Shown here piece by piece: positions 9,797-18,400 of a DNA stretch of 64,000 nt. The position numbers and the translations under genes are program-made. Each line of letters opens with the position of its first letter. Within the stretch, counting starts at the first letter, position 1. Below the pieces are notes generated by a model. The model saw only the letters and a program-made list of their open reading frames with translations, was not told the DNA's origin and made no database searches. Source of the DNA: Psychrobacter vallis (GTDB taxonomy: Bacteria; Pseudomonadota; Gammaproteobacteria; Pseudomonadales; Moraxellaceae); the NCBI RefSeq assembly GCF_904846715.1, contig NZ_CAJHBU010000009.1:60103-124102 (forward strand), given 5' to 3'.

Positions 9797-9826
9797 AATC
9801 CATGTAAGCATATGCTTACATGGATT
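9797..9826. repeat. 30-bp perfect palindrome
   Basis: The sequence reads identically on both strands with no spacer; the centre is GCATATGC and the arms run AATCCATGTAAGCAT. No T run follows, so it is not an ordinary terminator. It lies 62 bp beyond the stop codon of prc, which reads leftward. Confidence 0.85.
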
Positions 9827-9861
9827 CTCTTGGAATTTGCACTGTTCAGTTTTTCTATAAT

Positions 9862-9892
9862 AATGGTTCTGTTTTATTTAGAGTCGACTATA
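9862..9892. repeat. End fragment of the dispersed palindromic element at the 3' end of prc
   Basis: A 31-bp stretch ending TCGACTATA is identical, except for one base, to the right end of the copy at 32493-32635 (32605-32635). The stop codon of prc (9888-9890) lies inside its terminal TATAGTC. Confidence 0.75.
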
Positions 9893-12101
9893 GCTTCTCT
9901 TCAGGACTCAGCAACGCTGTGGGTTCAGCGCTCAGCATGAGATAAGCCGCTTCATTGATAAAAGCTTCATCTTCTGGTAACTCTGGGCGCTCAGCGGCTT
10001 TCATGCGACTACGTTCTTCAAATTTTGCATCCATTGCTGCTTGATACACATTCCAATTCGAATATGGGCGCTCACCCATGGCGATGAGACGTTTGTTTTC
10101 TGCTTCTAATGAACGCTTTTCGATCAGCTGCATCTTGGCTCGGCGGCTATTGATATCTAGATTGATGGATTTTTTCTCATCGTCCATGTCACGGATGTCA
10201 TTGAGTGCCGATAAATATACAAACTGTGGGTTTTGCTCTTGGCGAATTTTGGACTGCTGATTAAGGGTCGCTAGTGTATCGTCAGTGAACTTGCCTTCAG
10301 GCTTGTAAGGCGAAGTTCTGATAGTGTCCCAAGGCAGGGCTTTTTTCTGCGCACGCTCACCAAAGGTGGCATCATCGTAAATATTGACCAATTCAACGTC
10401 AGGTACAACCCCTTTGTTCTGTGTACTACCGCCAGTGACACGGTAGAACTTACGCTGAGTCAATGTAGCCGAACCCAAAGCCAAATTATCCAGCTGAATT
10501 TGCGCAGAGCCTTTCCCCGTTGTCGTGCTACCGACGACCAATCCACGACCATAATCTTGAATCGCAGCGGCAAAGATCTCACTGGCTGACGCAGAGGCTA
10601 AGTTGGTAATAACAGTCATTTTGCCGTCATAAAGCTGCGCGCCGCCGTCATTATCACGGTAAACTTGAATATTGCCGCGATTGTCACGGATTTGCACCAT
10701 TGGTCCGCTCTTAATAAAGAAACCAAGCATTTTAGCAACTTCATCCAGTGAACCACCAGGATTGTTACGCAGATCCACCACCAGTCCATCAATATTTTCT
10801 TTGTTCAATTCTTTTAATGCTTTTTCGGTATCGATGCTGACGCTACGGTACTCTTCCCCATTACGACGTGCTTGATAATTCAAATAAAAGCTTGGTATTT
10901 CAAGGACGCCAATGCGTTTTGGCGTTTGGTCGATATTAGGACGCTGTACTTCTACGACGCGATGGGTCACACCAGACTCTTCTTGCTGAATAATATCGCG
11001 TACCACTGTAACATTACGAGCGCTGGCATCTGGAGCATTGGGCTGACGTACTTTTATTGTCACTGATGTGCCACGTTTACCACGAATCAGACTGACGATC
11101 TCACGCGTTGACCAGCCAACCACATCGGTCATGTTCTCACCGTCTTTGGCGATACCAATAATCAGATCATTGGGCTTAATCTGACCAGACTTAGCCGCTG
11201 GCCCACCTTCTACCAAGGTCACAATACGAGTATAGTCAGGGTTTTTGCGGTCAGGACGAATAGAAACTCCGATTCCTTCTAATTGTAGACTGGATTGGAT
11301 TTGCAATTCATTTGCTTGAACTGGCGCATAGTAATTACTGTGCGGGTCATACGTCAGCATCGCTGTATTTAATACGGTTTCCATAATCTCATCATTGGTG
11401 AGACGAGCAAACTGTTCTTGCTGCCGCGACAGACGATTTTGTAAAATCTCACTGGGAGTACGCTGATCGTTACGAACCAAGTCCTGCCCGCGAGTGATGT
11501 CTGGATTGCTTAAAAATACTTTTTCTTTGGCCTTTTCATCTTCTTGACCCAACGTGATGCTCATTAACTGAAATTTCAGTTGCCGCGCCCAATAATCACG
11601 CTGCTCTTTTTTGGTCTTAAAATGACTGAGCTTTTCACGGTCAAGCACGATAGTGTCATTACCAGTCAAATCGATATCCGTTTTTAGCATTTTACTTGCA
11701 ATGGCAAAGTACTCGTTTGAGCGTTTGCGGTAGCGTTCAAACACCTCTACCCCCGCCGATAAATCGCCACGTTTGAGCCTAGCACCGAAATCAGCGGCGT
11801 ATTTTTTCTTAAATTCATCGACATCGGACTGCAAAAACAGCGTATGGTTGGGATCAAGGCTATCAATATACATCGACAAGATCTCACTACCCGTCTCACT
11901 GTCTAATGGCTGATTGAGATAGTGACTACGATCCAATAAAGCCGCAACTTGGCGAGTGGTGACTTTTTGTTCAGGAGTCTGGACAAAACCCTCTGTATTG
12001 GTGTCAGCCACTGCTGTACCATAGCTTTGGGTAAGAATAATACCAGCGATACCCACTGACGCTGCACTGAGTAACCACTGAGCTGGTTGTTTTTTCATCA
12101 T
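9888..12101 (-). CDS. prc: Carboxy-terminal processing (tail-specific) protease Prc, S41 family
   Basis: This periplasmic serine protease cleaves envelope proteins from their C-terminal tails (737 residues). The N-terminal signal peptide is about residues 1-33 (MKKQPAQWLL...YGTAVAD). The PDZ domain (about 265-355) contains GGPAAKSGQIKPNDLIIGI. The catalytic Ser lies in SASASEIF near residue 507 and the general-base Lys in TGKGSAQ near residue 532. The C-terminal DUF3340-type helical region follows. The start at 12101 is preceded by TAGG. In relatives Prc processes PBP3 and degrades murein hydrolases such as MepS. The neighbouring nagZ also concerns cell-wall turnover, but the two genes are divergent. 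The stop codon lies in a dispersed repeat end. Confidence 0.95.
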   Translation of the reverse strand: MMKKQPAQWLLSAASVGIAGIILTQSYGTAVADTNTEGFVQTPEQKVTTRQVAALLDRSHYLNQPLDSETGSEILSMYIDSLDPNHTLFLQSDVDEFKKKYAADFGARLKRGDLSAGVEVFERYRKRSNEYFAIASKMLKTDIDLTGNDTIVLDREKLSHFKTKKEQRDYWARQLKFQLMSITLGQEDEKAKEKVFLSNPDITRGQDLVRNDQRTPSEILQNRLSRQQEQFARLTNDEIMETVLNTAMLTYDPHSNYYAPVQANELQIQSSLQLEGIGVSIRPDRKNPDYTRIVTLVEGGPAAKSGQIKPNDLIIGIAKDGENMTDVVGWSTREIVSLIRGKRGTSVTIKVRQPNAPDASARNVTVVRDIIQQEESGVTHRVVEVQRPNIDQTPKRIGVLEIPSFYLNYQARRNGEEYRSVSIDTEKALKELNKENIDGLVVDLRNNPGGSLDEVAKMLGFFIKSGPMVQIRDNRGNIQVYRDNDGGAQLYDGKMTVITNLASASASEIFAAAIQDYGRGLVVGSTTTGKGSAQIQLDNLALGSATLTQRKFYRVTGGSTQNKGVVPDVELVNIYDDATFGERAQKKALPWDTIRTSPYKPEGKFTDDTLATLNQQSKIRQEQNPQFVYLSALNDIRDMDDEKKSINLDINSRRAKMQLIEKRSLEAENKRLIAMGERPYSNWNVYQAAMDAKFEERSRMKAAERPELPEDEAFINEAAYLMLSAEPTALLSPEEKL

Positions 12102-12608
12102 ATATACCTAGTTATTTTAAGTTAATAGTATTAGGGGTTTGATCAAAGTTAAAAATCATCGAATCACTTATTGCTCGTAAATACTATTTTTCATTCAAAT
12201 CATTCTATATTTAGTATTGTCTATGTGGTCTTAGTTATCGTTCGTCTTTATTTAAGTCGTTTTGATTCAATCATGGTTTTTAATTGTCTTTACTGGCGGT
12301 CAATATATTATTAAAAATCAGTCAATAGTAGCATGGGGATAAATACAAAAATGTCTCAATCTGTATAAGCAATATTACACGCTACGCTGGCGCATACCAA
12401 ACTTTCTGTCATATTTATTGTCACTGTTTTTCTTCTATTAACAGCCAATAACAGCCAAATTTTAATCGATGCCGCCATCAGATTATGCGACATTAATAAT
12501 AAATGTCATAATAAAGCAATCATGATACGAGACAAAAAGATTACTTTTATGCGCTCTTGTTCATTCAATTTATAATACAACACAGCATAACACTATAAGG
12601 ATTACGCT
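12102..12608. promoter_or_regulatory. Divergent promoter region, prc / nagZ
   Basis: A consensus -10 hexamer TATAAT at 12571-12576 lies 33 bases before the nagZ ATG, with only a poor -35 at suitable spacing. The rest of this 507-base AT-rich region shows no ORF, repeat or RNA gene. Confidence 0.4.
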
Positions 12609-13694
12609 ATGTACGGCGTTTTAATGATTGATATCGATAGTACCGCACTGACTGCTGAAGATGTGAGCTTGATCAAACAAGCCCAAGTCGGTGGCGTGAT
12701 ATTGTTTGCGCGTAACGTCGCCAATGCCGCGCAAGTGCGAGCATTGTGCGATGACATACGTTATCACAATCCTGATATATTGATTGGGGTTGATCAAGAG
12801 GGCGGCCGCGTTGCACGCTTGCGCGAGGGCTTTACTCCCTTACCCGCTATGGGTAGACTTGGCAACTTATTCAACCAAGATCCAAACCGAGCATTGAACT
12901 GCGCTTATGACTGTGGCTATTTGATGGCAACCGAAGTACTGGCGGTCGGTATTGATCTAAGCTTTGCGCCTGTGCTTGATAGAGACGGTGTTAGCCAAGT
13001 CATCGGCGATCGCAGCTTTCATCATGAGCCACAAGCCATTACTGCGCTAGCAACTCAGTTTATGCGCGGTATGAAAGCCGCAGGGATGGCGACTACTGGC
13101 AAACATTTCCCCGGTCATGGCGCTATTGCGCCTGATTCGCATGTGTCAGAAGCCATCGATACACGCAGCTTAGATGAAATCATCAATAGTGACATGCAGC
13201 CATTTGCCCAAACCTTGCCATGGCTAGATGCCCTCATGCCAGCGCATGTGATTTTTTCGCAAGTAGATAATAAGCCCGCAGGGTTTTCTAAAATCTGGCT
13301 AAAAGACATCATTCGTAAGCATCTTAAATTCGACGGTGTGCTTTTCTCTGATGACTTATCGATGGCAGGAGCAAAAATGGCAGGTGATGTCAGCGCTCGC
13401 GTAAAAGCTGCGATTGAGGCAGGTTGTGATATTGCACTGGTATGTAATGATCGCGTCGCGGCTCACGAAGCGGCAGAAGCAGCACAGGAGCTGCCTTATC
13501 CCAATCAAAATCGCATCAAGACCATGTGCGGTAATATTCCTGTATGGCAAGGCACTCTTGAGTCTACTTGCCAGCAGTTTGATTATTGGCAACAAGCAAA
13601 ACAAAACATCACTCAGACTTTCTTTGATACTCAATCTTCAACTGAGACTGTCACTGAACCTACTAAGTCAGTAGACCCCACCAACTATCAATAG
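12609..13694 (+). CDS. nagZ: Beta-N-acetylhexosaminidase NagZ (GH3)
   Basis: This cytoplasmic enzyme removes GlcNAc from GlcNAc-anhydroMurNAc peptides in peptidoglycan recycling. GH3 signatures are clear: GVDQEGGRVARL near residue 60, the flexible catalytic loop KHFPGHG near 165 with its His, and the nucleophile Asp in FSDDLSMAGA near residue 247. The length of 361 residues is slightly longer than usual because of a Ser/Thr-rich C-terminal tail (about 20 residues). The ATG follows AAGGATTACGCT. A bidirectional terminator separates it from the convergent OmpA-like gene. In relatives its product feeds the AmpR/AmpC sensing pathway; no ampC is in the window. Confidence 0.95.
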   Translation: MYGVLMIDIDSTALTAEDVSLIKQAQVGGVILFARNVANAAQVRALCDDIRYHNPDILIGVDQEGGRVARLREGFTPLPAMGRLGNLFNQDPNRALNCAYDCGYLMATEVLAVGIDLSFAPVLDRDGVSQVIGDRSFHHEPQAITALATQFMRGMKAAGMATTGKHFPGHGAIAPDSHVSEAIDTRSLDEIINSDMQPFAQTLPWLDALMPAHVIFSQVDNKPAGFSKIWLKDIIRKHLKFDGVLFSDDLSMAGAKMAGDVSARVKAAIEAGCDIALVCNDRVAAHEAAEAAQELPYPNQNRIKTMCGNIPVWQGTLESTCQQFDYWQQAKQNITQTFFDTQSSTETVTEPTKSVDPTNYQ

Positions 13695-13703
13695 TTATTT
13701 GCC

Positions 13704-13742
13704 AAAAAAAACCGCTTCCTATTAAGGAGGCGGTTTTTTATT
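13704..13742. terminator. Bidirectional terminator, nagZ / OmpA-like gene
   Basis: The stem AACCGCTTCC (13710-13719) pairs with GGAGGCGGTT (13726-13735), flanked by A7 on the left and T6 on the right, so it can serve both convergent genes. Confidence 0.85.
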
Positions 13743-13783
13743 AACTGACGAGTATCTGAGATTTTCAAATAAACGATAATAAA

Positions 13784-15391
13784 TTAGTTCGCTGGGTCTA
13801 ATGCAGTACCTTGCGTCGGATCATCACCATCTGGTAACACGTCATCATTATTACCATCGAGCGGATTGAGATCGGGATCAAATGTATTGTCATTGCCTGA
13901 GGTATTATTACCGATGGTCATATCATCAGCAGCATTGACCGTGCCATCATTGACCATAAACTCAATACGGCGGTTAAGGAAACGGCCTTGTTCTGTTGAG
14001 TTATCAGCGATAGGATCTGTTTCACCCATGCCTTTTGTAGACAATTTACTTGCGTCTATACCTTGAGACACTAAATACTGTTTGACAGCTTCAGCACGTT
14101 CACGAGACAGCTCCATGTTGTAAGCATTGGATGCTTGCTTATCCGTATGACCGATAATCATCAGATTTAAATCTGGTACTTCAGCCATTATTTTAGCAGC
14201 TCGGTCAAGAAAAGCTTTGTTCACTTCAGGAATTTCAGCTTCGTCCAGCTCAAAATTAATCACTTGGATGCTTAAGGCACGAGCAACATCACGTGGATCA
14301 GGGTTCTCTCCAAGGTTTGCGATAGCGACATCGGCTGCCGCTACACTGTCGTCGATTTCACCCTGTAAATCTAGTGGACCTTCTGCTTGTACTGTCATCG
14401 ATGGTGCTGCTGCCTGTAAATCAGTCACTAACTGATCCAAGACGGCCGCATCTGGCGCGTTAACGGTAATGTTATCGCCTTTAATAATCATACTAGCGTT
14501 TGGTACATTTTTAACAATAGGTAATATGGTTGCGAGTTGCGCTGCTGCTGGCATATCTACCGCAAAGCTATCATCTACATCTGCGCGACATTTATTGGCT
14601 TCTTCACCAAATGCACTGCTTAGGGCATTCATGACGTTGGTCTGTAACACTTCATCCCCCACATTCATACGGCAAGCGTATAGAGTATTGTCTTCACCCA
14701 TTGCGATACGTAACGACGCAGGCTCGATATCAGAAGCGATGGCCATGTCAGTTTCAGTGTCTTCAACGACTTGCTCCTCGACGACTGCTGGGGTGGCAAC
14801 AGGTTCGGGATTATCTTGGCAACCTCGCAGCAGTGCCCAAGCCAACGCACCTAAAATAATTAAACCAATAATAGGTAGCAGCGCTTTCATAAAGCTACCT
14901 TTTTCTTCTTCTTCACGTACGAGTGGCGTGGTACTAACGGTGTCAGAAATGCGCTCACCTGCCAATGCACCTGCGCCTACTGGCAATACAGTACTTGCCC
15001 ATGCAGGTATATGGTTTTCGTAGTTAGTACGATTTTCGTTTAGAAACTGCGGCACTGGCGTGCTACCTGCCAGACTCTTAATTTCATGAAAAGCAAGTGG
15101 CGCTGCCATAGCCGTTAGACCACGTGCTGCCGTGGTATCGACATTGTGTTCACTCGCCAATTCACGAGAGATCTGGTCGCGGTGCGAACCATCTGTCCAA
15201 ACGCGGTCATAAAACCCTTGATCATCACGAGCAATATTTTCATTGGCAAAACGTCCGTAAGTCTCTTTGTCAGCAAGGCGTGCCGCAAAAATAGCATAAA
15301 ATTGCTCAAGTAGATTTTGCTTAGCTGGGTTATGATCGTCCCCTAATACGGCTGGACTGACGGTCCGTGTCAAATGCTGGATAATATCCAT
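13784..15391 (-). CDS. Single-pass membrane protein with periplasmic OmpA-type peptidoglycan-binding domain
   Basis: The 535-residue protein has three parts. (1) About 165 residues without a signal peptide, starting MDIIQHLTRTVSPAVLGD and containing LLEQFYAIFAARLA. (2) One transmembrane helix (about 170-190, LLPIIGLIILGALAWALL) ending in RGC. (3) A periplasmic part with a repeat-like alpha/beta region resembling BON modules (about 235-355) and a C-terminal OmpA domain. The OmpA domain (about 380-490) has the GHTDKQ Asp and the LSRERAEAVKQYL and NRRIEF Arg that bind meso-DAP. An acidic Asn/Asp-rich tail ends it. It probably anchors the inner membrane to the wall. Its paralogue lies just upstream (15715-17334). 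The architecture recalls mycobacterial ArfA, but the N-terminal domain is not one I can name. Confidence 0.85.
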   Translation of the reverse strand: MDIIQHLTRTVSPAVLGDDHNPAKQNLLEQFYAIFAARLADKETYGRFANENIARDDQGFYDRVWTDGSHRDQISRELASEHNVDTTAARGLTAMAAPLAFHEIKSLAGSTPVPQFLNENRTNYENHIPAWASTVLPVGAGALAGERISDTVSTTPLVREEEEKGSFMKALLPIIGLIILGALAWALLRGCQDNPEPVATPAVVEEQVVEDTETDMAIASDIEPASLRIAMGEDNTLYACRMNVGDEVLQTNVMNALSSAFGEEANKCRADVDDSFAVDMPAAAQLATILPIVKNVPNASMIIKGDNITVNAPDAAVLDQLVTDLQAAAPSMTVQAEGPLDLQGEIDDSVAAADVAIANLGENPDPRDVARALSIQVINFELDEAEIPEVNKAFLDRAAKIMAEVPDLNLMIIGHTDKQASNAYNMELSRERAEAVKQYLVSQGIDASKLSTKGMGETDPIADNSTEQGRFLNRRIEFMVNDGTVNAADDMTIGNNTSGNDNTFDPDLNPLDGNNDDVLPDGDDPTQGTALDPAN

Positions 15392-15714
15392 AATATAATT
15401 TCTCCATTCATATTTATTAATATAATTTGAGTACCAAGAAATGCATCACAATACACAATTCTGATATAAAAACGCCAAAATAAGATAGAGCCATGACAGT
15501 CAAAGCCGTCAAAAGCTATATTTAACCGTTATTATTATAAAATTATTAAGCGCGGATTCACAATTTACACGTTGTTGTGCAAATGATATGTTAGGTAATG
15601 TTTCAGTAATGACACGTAACCAAAAGAGAGCTTAAGTACAAGTCACTAACATATCAACAACTGGCGATGACAGACATACCCTACAGCGATAGTCATTTAG
15701 ATGCGCGAAAACAA
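15392..15714. other. Intergenic region between the two paralogous envelope genes
   Basis: 323 bases, AT-rich, holding the promoter of the OmpA-like gene and the 3' end of its paralogue. No hairpin terminator or ORF was recognised. Confidence 0.5.
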
Positions 15715-17334
15715 CTATTGTCTCACTTGCGCTGGTTCTGCAACAAACACGCTACTAGCCATCTCGTCTACTTCCGATTGTGAAATAGGACCTGAAGGTC
15801 TGGTCGGTGCATTATTTATAGATGTATTATTTGTCGGGATATTGCTAGAAAGATTAGTGGGAGCATTGCTAGCGTTGTTGTTAAAACCACTGTTATTGGG
15901 CGCAGGTATAACACGATCACCCGTATTATCATCTGGCGCTTGGTACTCTGCAGACTCGCCGCCATTGTAGTTATTGCCATACTCATTATTCGGGGGTATA
16001 CCACCGTTCTCAAACTGCGGGTTCATGCCATTCATACTGGCCATATCATTTATTGTATCGCCACTATTAGGCAATGGTAGTGGCGCAGCGCTATCGATTG
16101 TCATAGCTGGCACCAAAGCGCGTATGTCTGTGACCAGTCGTTGCAGTAGCGAGTTATCTGGCGCTGCCAACGTGAGGCGGTCGTTTTGCAAATGCAGACG
16201 TGCAAATGGCATCGATCTGAGCATAGTGAAGACATTGGGCAACACCTCTGCTGGCAAGTTAGCGATGGTATTGGCGACCTCTGCCTGTACGGTCAATTCA
16301 CAACGGCTTGCTTGCTCACCGAAGCTTGCATTCAGCGCCTGTTGCAAGGTGCCTTGCAGTGCTTCATCCCCGACAGTGGCGCTACAGCTAGATAGATTGC
16401 CACTGTTGTCTACGCCAACGATCAGCTCGACTGGCATCATTACTGTTGCTGGCGGTTCTGGTGCAGGCGCTACCACTACAGGCTCTACAGGTGGAACGTT
16501 ATTGGGTCGGATAAATATTGCCCAAGCAGCAAGTGCCATAGCAGCCAAAGCTACTATTAATAAAAATACTCGCACCAGTAGATCATTGCGTTGATTGCGG
16601 GTGCGAATTTTTTCGTGCTTCATGCTGTTATTTTCCGCCCAATGATGTGCTGATGGGTTGGCATGAATCGCATCGGTATTTAGATGGGTATGAGGTAGAG
16701 AGCTATCAGGTAGAGAGGTATTGGGTTTTTCTAGATCAACACCTCCTACATAAGGCGCTGTCGATTCGGCTATGTCTGTAGTATATATTTCTCTTTTATC
16801 TACGGCAGCCTCATAAGTGCCGTCTAAAGACGTCTCATTTCTTGTGATGGTATTAATCTCTGACGCGATATTTGAAGCTAATTTATCACTGAAGCTTTGG
16901 GCAGCGATAATCACGGGTGCTGCCCAGACTGGTAGATACTGACGCAGTGCGGTCTGCTCTACCTGCAAGAACGCTGGCAGAAATTGACCATTGGCCAATA
17001 CTTTGAGTTCATGATAAGCCAATGGCGCTGTGTTAATAAGCAACTGTGACGTGGTCAGCTCATCAATATGATGGGTGGCCGCCAGCTCTTGGACAATAAC
17101 CTGCTGCATACTTGGGTCTAGCCACAGCTGTTCAAACAATGAGCTTTCTCTAACGCTATCAGTAACTATCATTTGATCGTCACGAATGAGCTGTGAATAA
17201 ACCTGTGGCAATGCTAAGCGCGCGGCTAAAATGGCATAAAACTGCTCAAGTAGACTAACATAGGCCACATTATTTCTTTTGTCACCCAGTACCGCTGGCG
17301 TGACAGTTTTTTCTAATTGGTCGATAATACTCAT
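15715..17334 (-). CDS. Paralogue of the OmpA-like membrane protein, lacking the OmpA domain
   Basis: The 539-residue protein shares its N-terminal domain with the gene at 13784-15391 (T-[VI]-[ST]-PAVLGD, LLEQFYAI[FL]AARLA, APLA[YF]HE[LI]K, a PVWA/PAWA segment). It also shares the single TM helix (about 251-275, VFLLIVALAAMALAAWAIF) and the BON-like periplasmic region (LVTDI/LVTDL near the end). In place of the OmpA domain there is a disordered Asn/Pro/Ser-rich tail of about 115 residues. The start at 17334 (MSIIDQL) is chosen because GAAAGAGG precedes it and it aligns with the paralogue; an upstream ATG at 17361 has no ribosome-binding site. The pair probably arose by tandem duplication. Function unknown; a partner or regulator of the OmpA-bearing protein is speculation. 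Confidence 0.75.
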   Translation of the reverse strand: MSIIDQLEKTVTPAVLGDKRNNVAYVSLLEQFYAILAARLALPQVYSQLIRDDQMIVTDSVRESSLFEQLWLDPSMQQVIVQELAATHHIDELTTSQLLINTAPLAYHELKVLANGQFLPAFLQVEQTALRQYLPVWAAPVIIAAQSFSDKLASNIASEINTITRNETSLDGTYEAAVDKREIYTTDIAESTAPYVGGVDLEKPNTSLPDSSLPHTHLNTDAIHANPSAHHWAENNSMKHEKIRTRNQRNDLLVRVFLLIVALAAMALAAWAIFIRPNNVPPVEPVVVAPAPEPPATVMMPVELIVGVDNSGNLSSCSATVGDEALQGTLQQALNASFGEQASRCELTVQAEVANTIANLPAEVLPNVFTMLRSMPFARLHLQNDRLTLAAPDNSLLQRLVTDIRALVPAMTIDSAAPLPLPNSGDTINDMASMNGMNPQFENGGIPPNNEYGNNYNGGESAEYQAPDDNTGDRVIPAPNNSGFNNNASNAPTNLSSNIPTNNTSINNAPTRPSGPISQSEVDEMASSVFVAEPAQVRQ

Positions 17335-17571
17335 AGCTGACTGCCTCTTTCGGCCTACCATTTAATCTATAAAAGAATGACTCTGTAAAAAAATGGATGG
17401 TTTATTGTATTTATAGCTGCTGTATTTTAAGATATTTTTATTATCTGCCTATCATTATCATTAAGATACGAAGCATTACTCACATTTCTTGATACCCTGC
17501 TATATTATTCACCATAAAAGCATAAAAATGCATCATTTTGTCATATATCAGGCTCAGCCTAAGGATTTTCT

Positions 17572-18180
17572 TTGTTTAACCATACGACCCTTATCATTAT
17601 AATTACGGTTATTGTCAGCTTATTGGCATGGCAAAACAAGGCGTTATTCAATCGATTTATTTTTTATCCACCGGCGGTAAACAACGGCCAGTGGGATCGT
17701 TTTGTGACGCATGGTTTTATTCATGCTGATAGTATGCATCTGCTTTTCAATATGTTCACCTTATACTTTTTTGGTCGTGCTATTGAAGGCTTGTATCAGC
17801 CATTTTTATTCGGTTATGGTTTTGTGGTTTTTTACGTGTTGGCCATTATCATTGCGATGATTCCAAGCTATATTAAGAACAAAAATAATGCTAGCTACTT
17901 AAGTCTTGGTGCGTCAGGCGGTGTATCGGCTGTACTGTTTGCTTTTATTTTATTGGCGCCATGGGAAAAAATCTACCTGTTTGCCATTATTCCTATTCCT
18001 GCGATACTATTCGCCGTGGCTTACGTTGCTTATAGTATTTACGCTGACAAACGTGGCGGCTCAAACATCAATCACATGGCTCACCTGTGGGGCGGTGGAT
18101 TTGGCGTGATAGCCACGATTATTCTAGAGCCAAAAGTACTGCCACACTTTATCAATGCGCTATTGTCGCCTGGTTTTTAG
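17572..18180 (+). CDS. Rhomboid-family intramembrane serine protease
   Basis: A polytopic inner-membrane protease of 202 residues with about six TM helices. The catalytic serine sits in GASGG near residue 115 and the catalytic His in NHMAHLWGGGFG near residue 171. The HLLFN motif in the second helix (near residue 62) and the preceding WDRFVTHGFIHAD loop are typical. Translation seems to start at TTG (17572), 7 bases after AAGGA; no in-frame ATG precedes the first TM helix. It is divergent from the paralogous envelope gene. Substrates unknown. Confidence 0.9.
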   Translation: MFNHTTLIIIITVIVSLLAWQNKALFNRFIFYPPAVNNGQWDRFVTHGFIHADSMHLLFNMFTLYFFGRAIEGLYQPFLFGYGFVVFYVLAIIIAMIPSYIKNKNNASYLSLGASGGVSAVLFAFILLAPWEKIYLFAIIPIPAILFAVAYVAYSIYADKRGGSNINHMAHLWGGGFGVIATIILEPKVLPHFINALLSPGF

Positions 18181-18191
18181 AAAATATCTCT

Positions 18192-18340
18192 ATGATAGTT
18201 GGTTCACTTTAAAAAGGTTAACGTTCTGCTGGGGTAAATTTTATGAAGCATCTGTCACGCTTGCGAACAGCCAGCGAGGAAAATTTACCCCAGTAGAACA
18301 CAATTAATAGCTGTGATATTTTTATTCTGGATTGACTATA
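18192..18340. repeat. Dispersed palindromic element, copy B
   Basis: About 149 bp ending GGATTGACTATA. The inner arms 18223-18242 and 18280-18299 are complementary at 19 of 20 positions (GTTCTGCTGGGG...), enclosing a degenerate core. The ends are imperfect inverted repeats of each other. Confidence 0.75.
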
Positions 18341-18400
18341 TTTTTAGAACGTTACCTCACTTTTTTCGCATTTTTATCCATTGAGATTTGATAGTTTATT

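Noticed and set aside
14469..15023. 184-codon plus-strand ORF opposite the OmpA-like gene
   Set aside because: Antisense shadow of a well-supported gene; Ser/Ala-rich as expected from the reverse frame of Ala-rich coding DNA.
15974..16594. 206-codon plus-strand ORF opposite the OmpA-like paralogue
   Set aside because: Antisense shadow of the supported minus-strand gene; no ribosome-binding site or domain.
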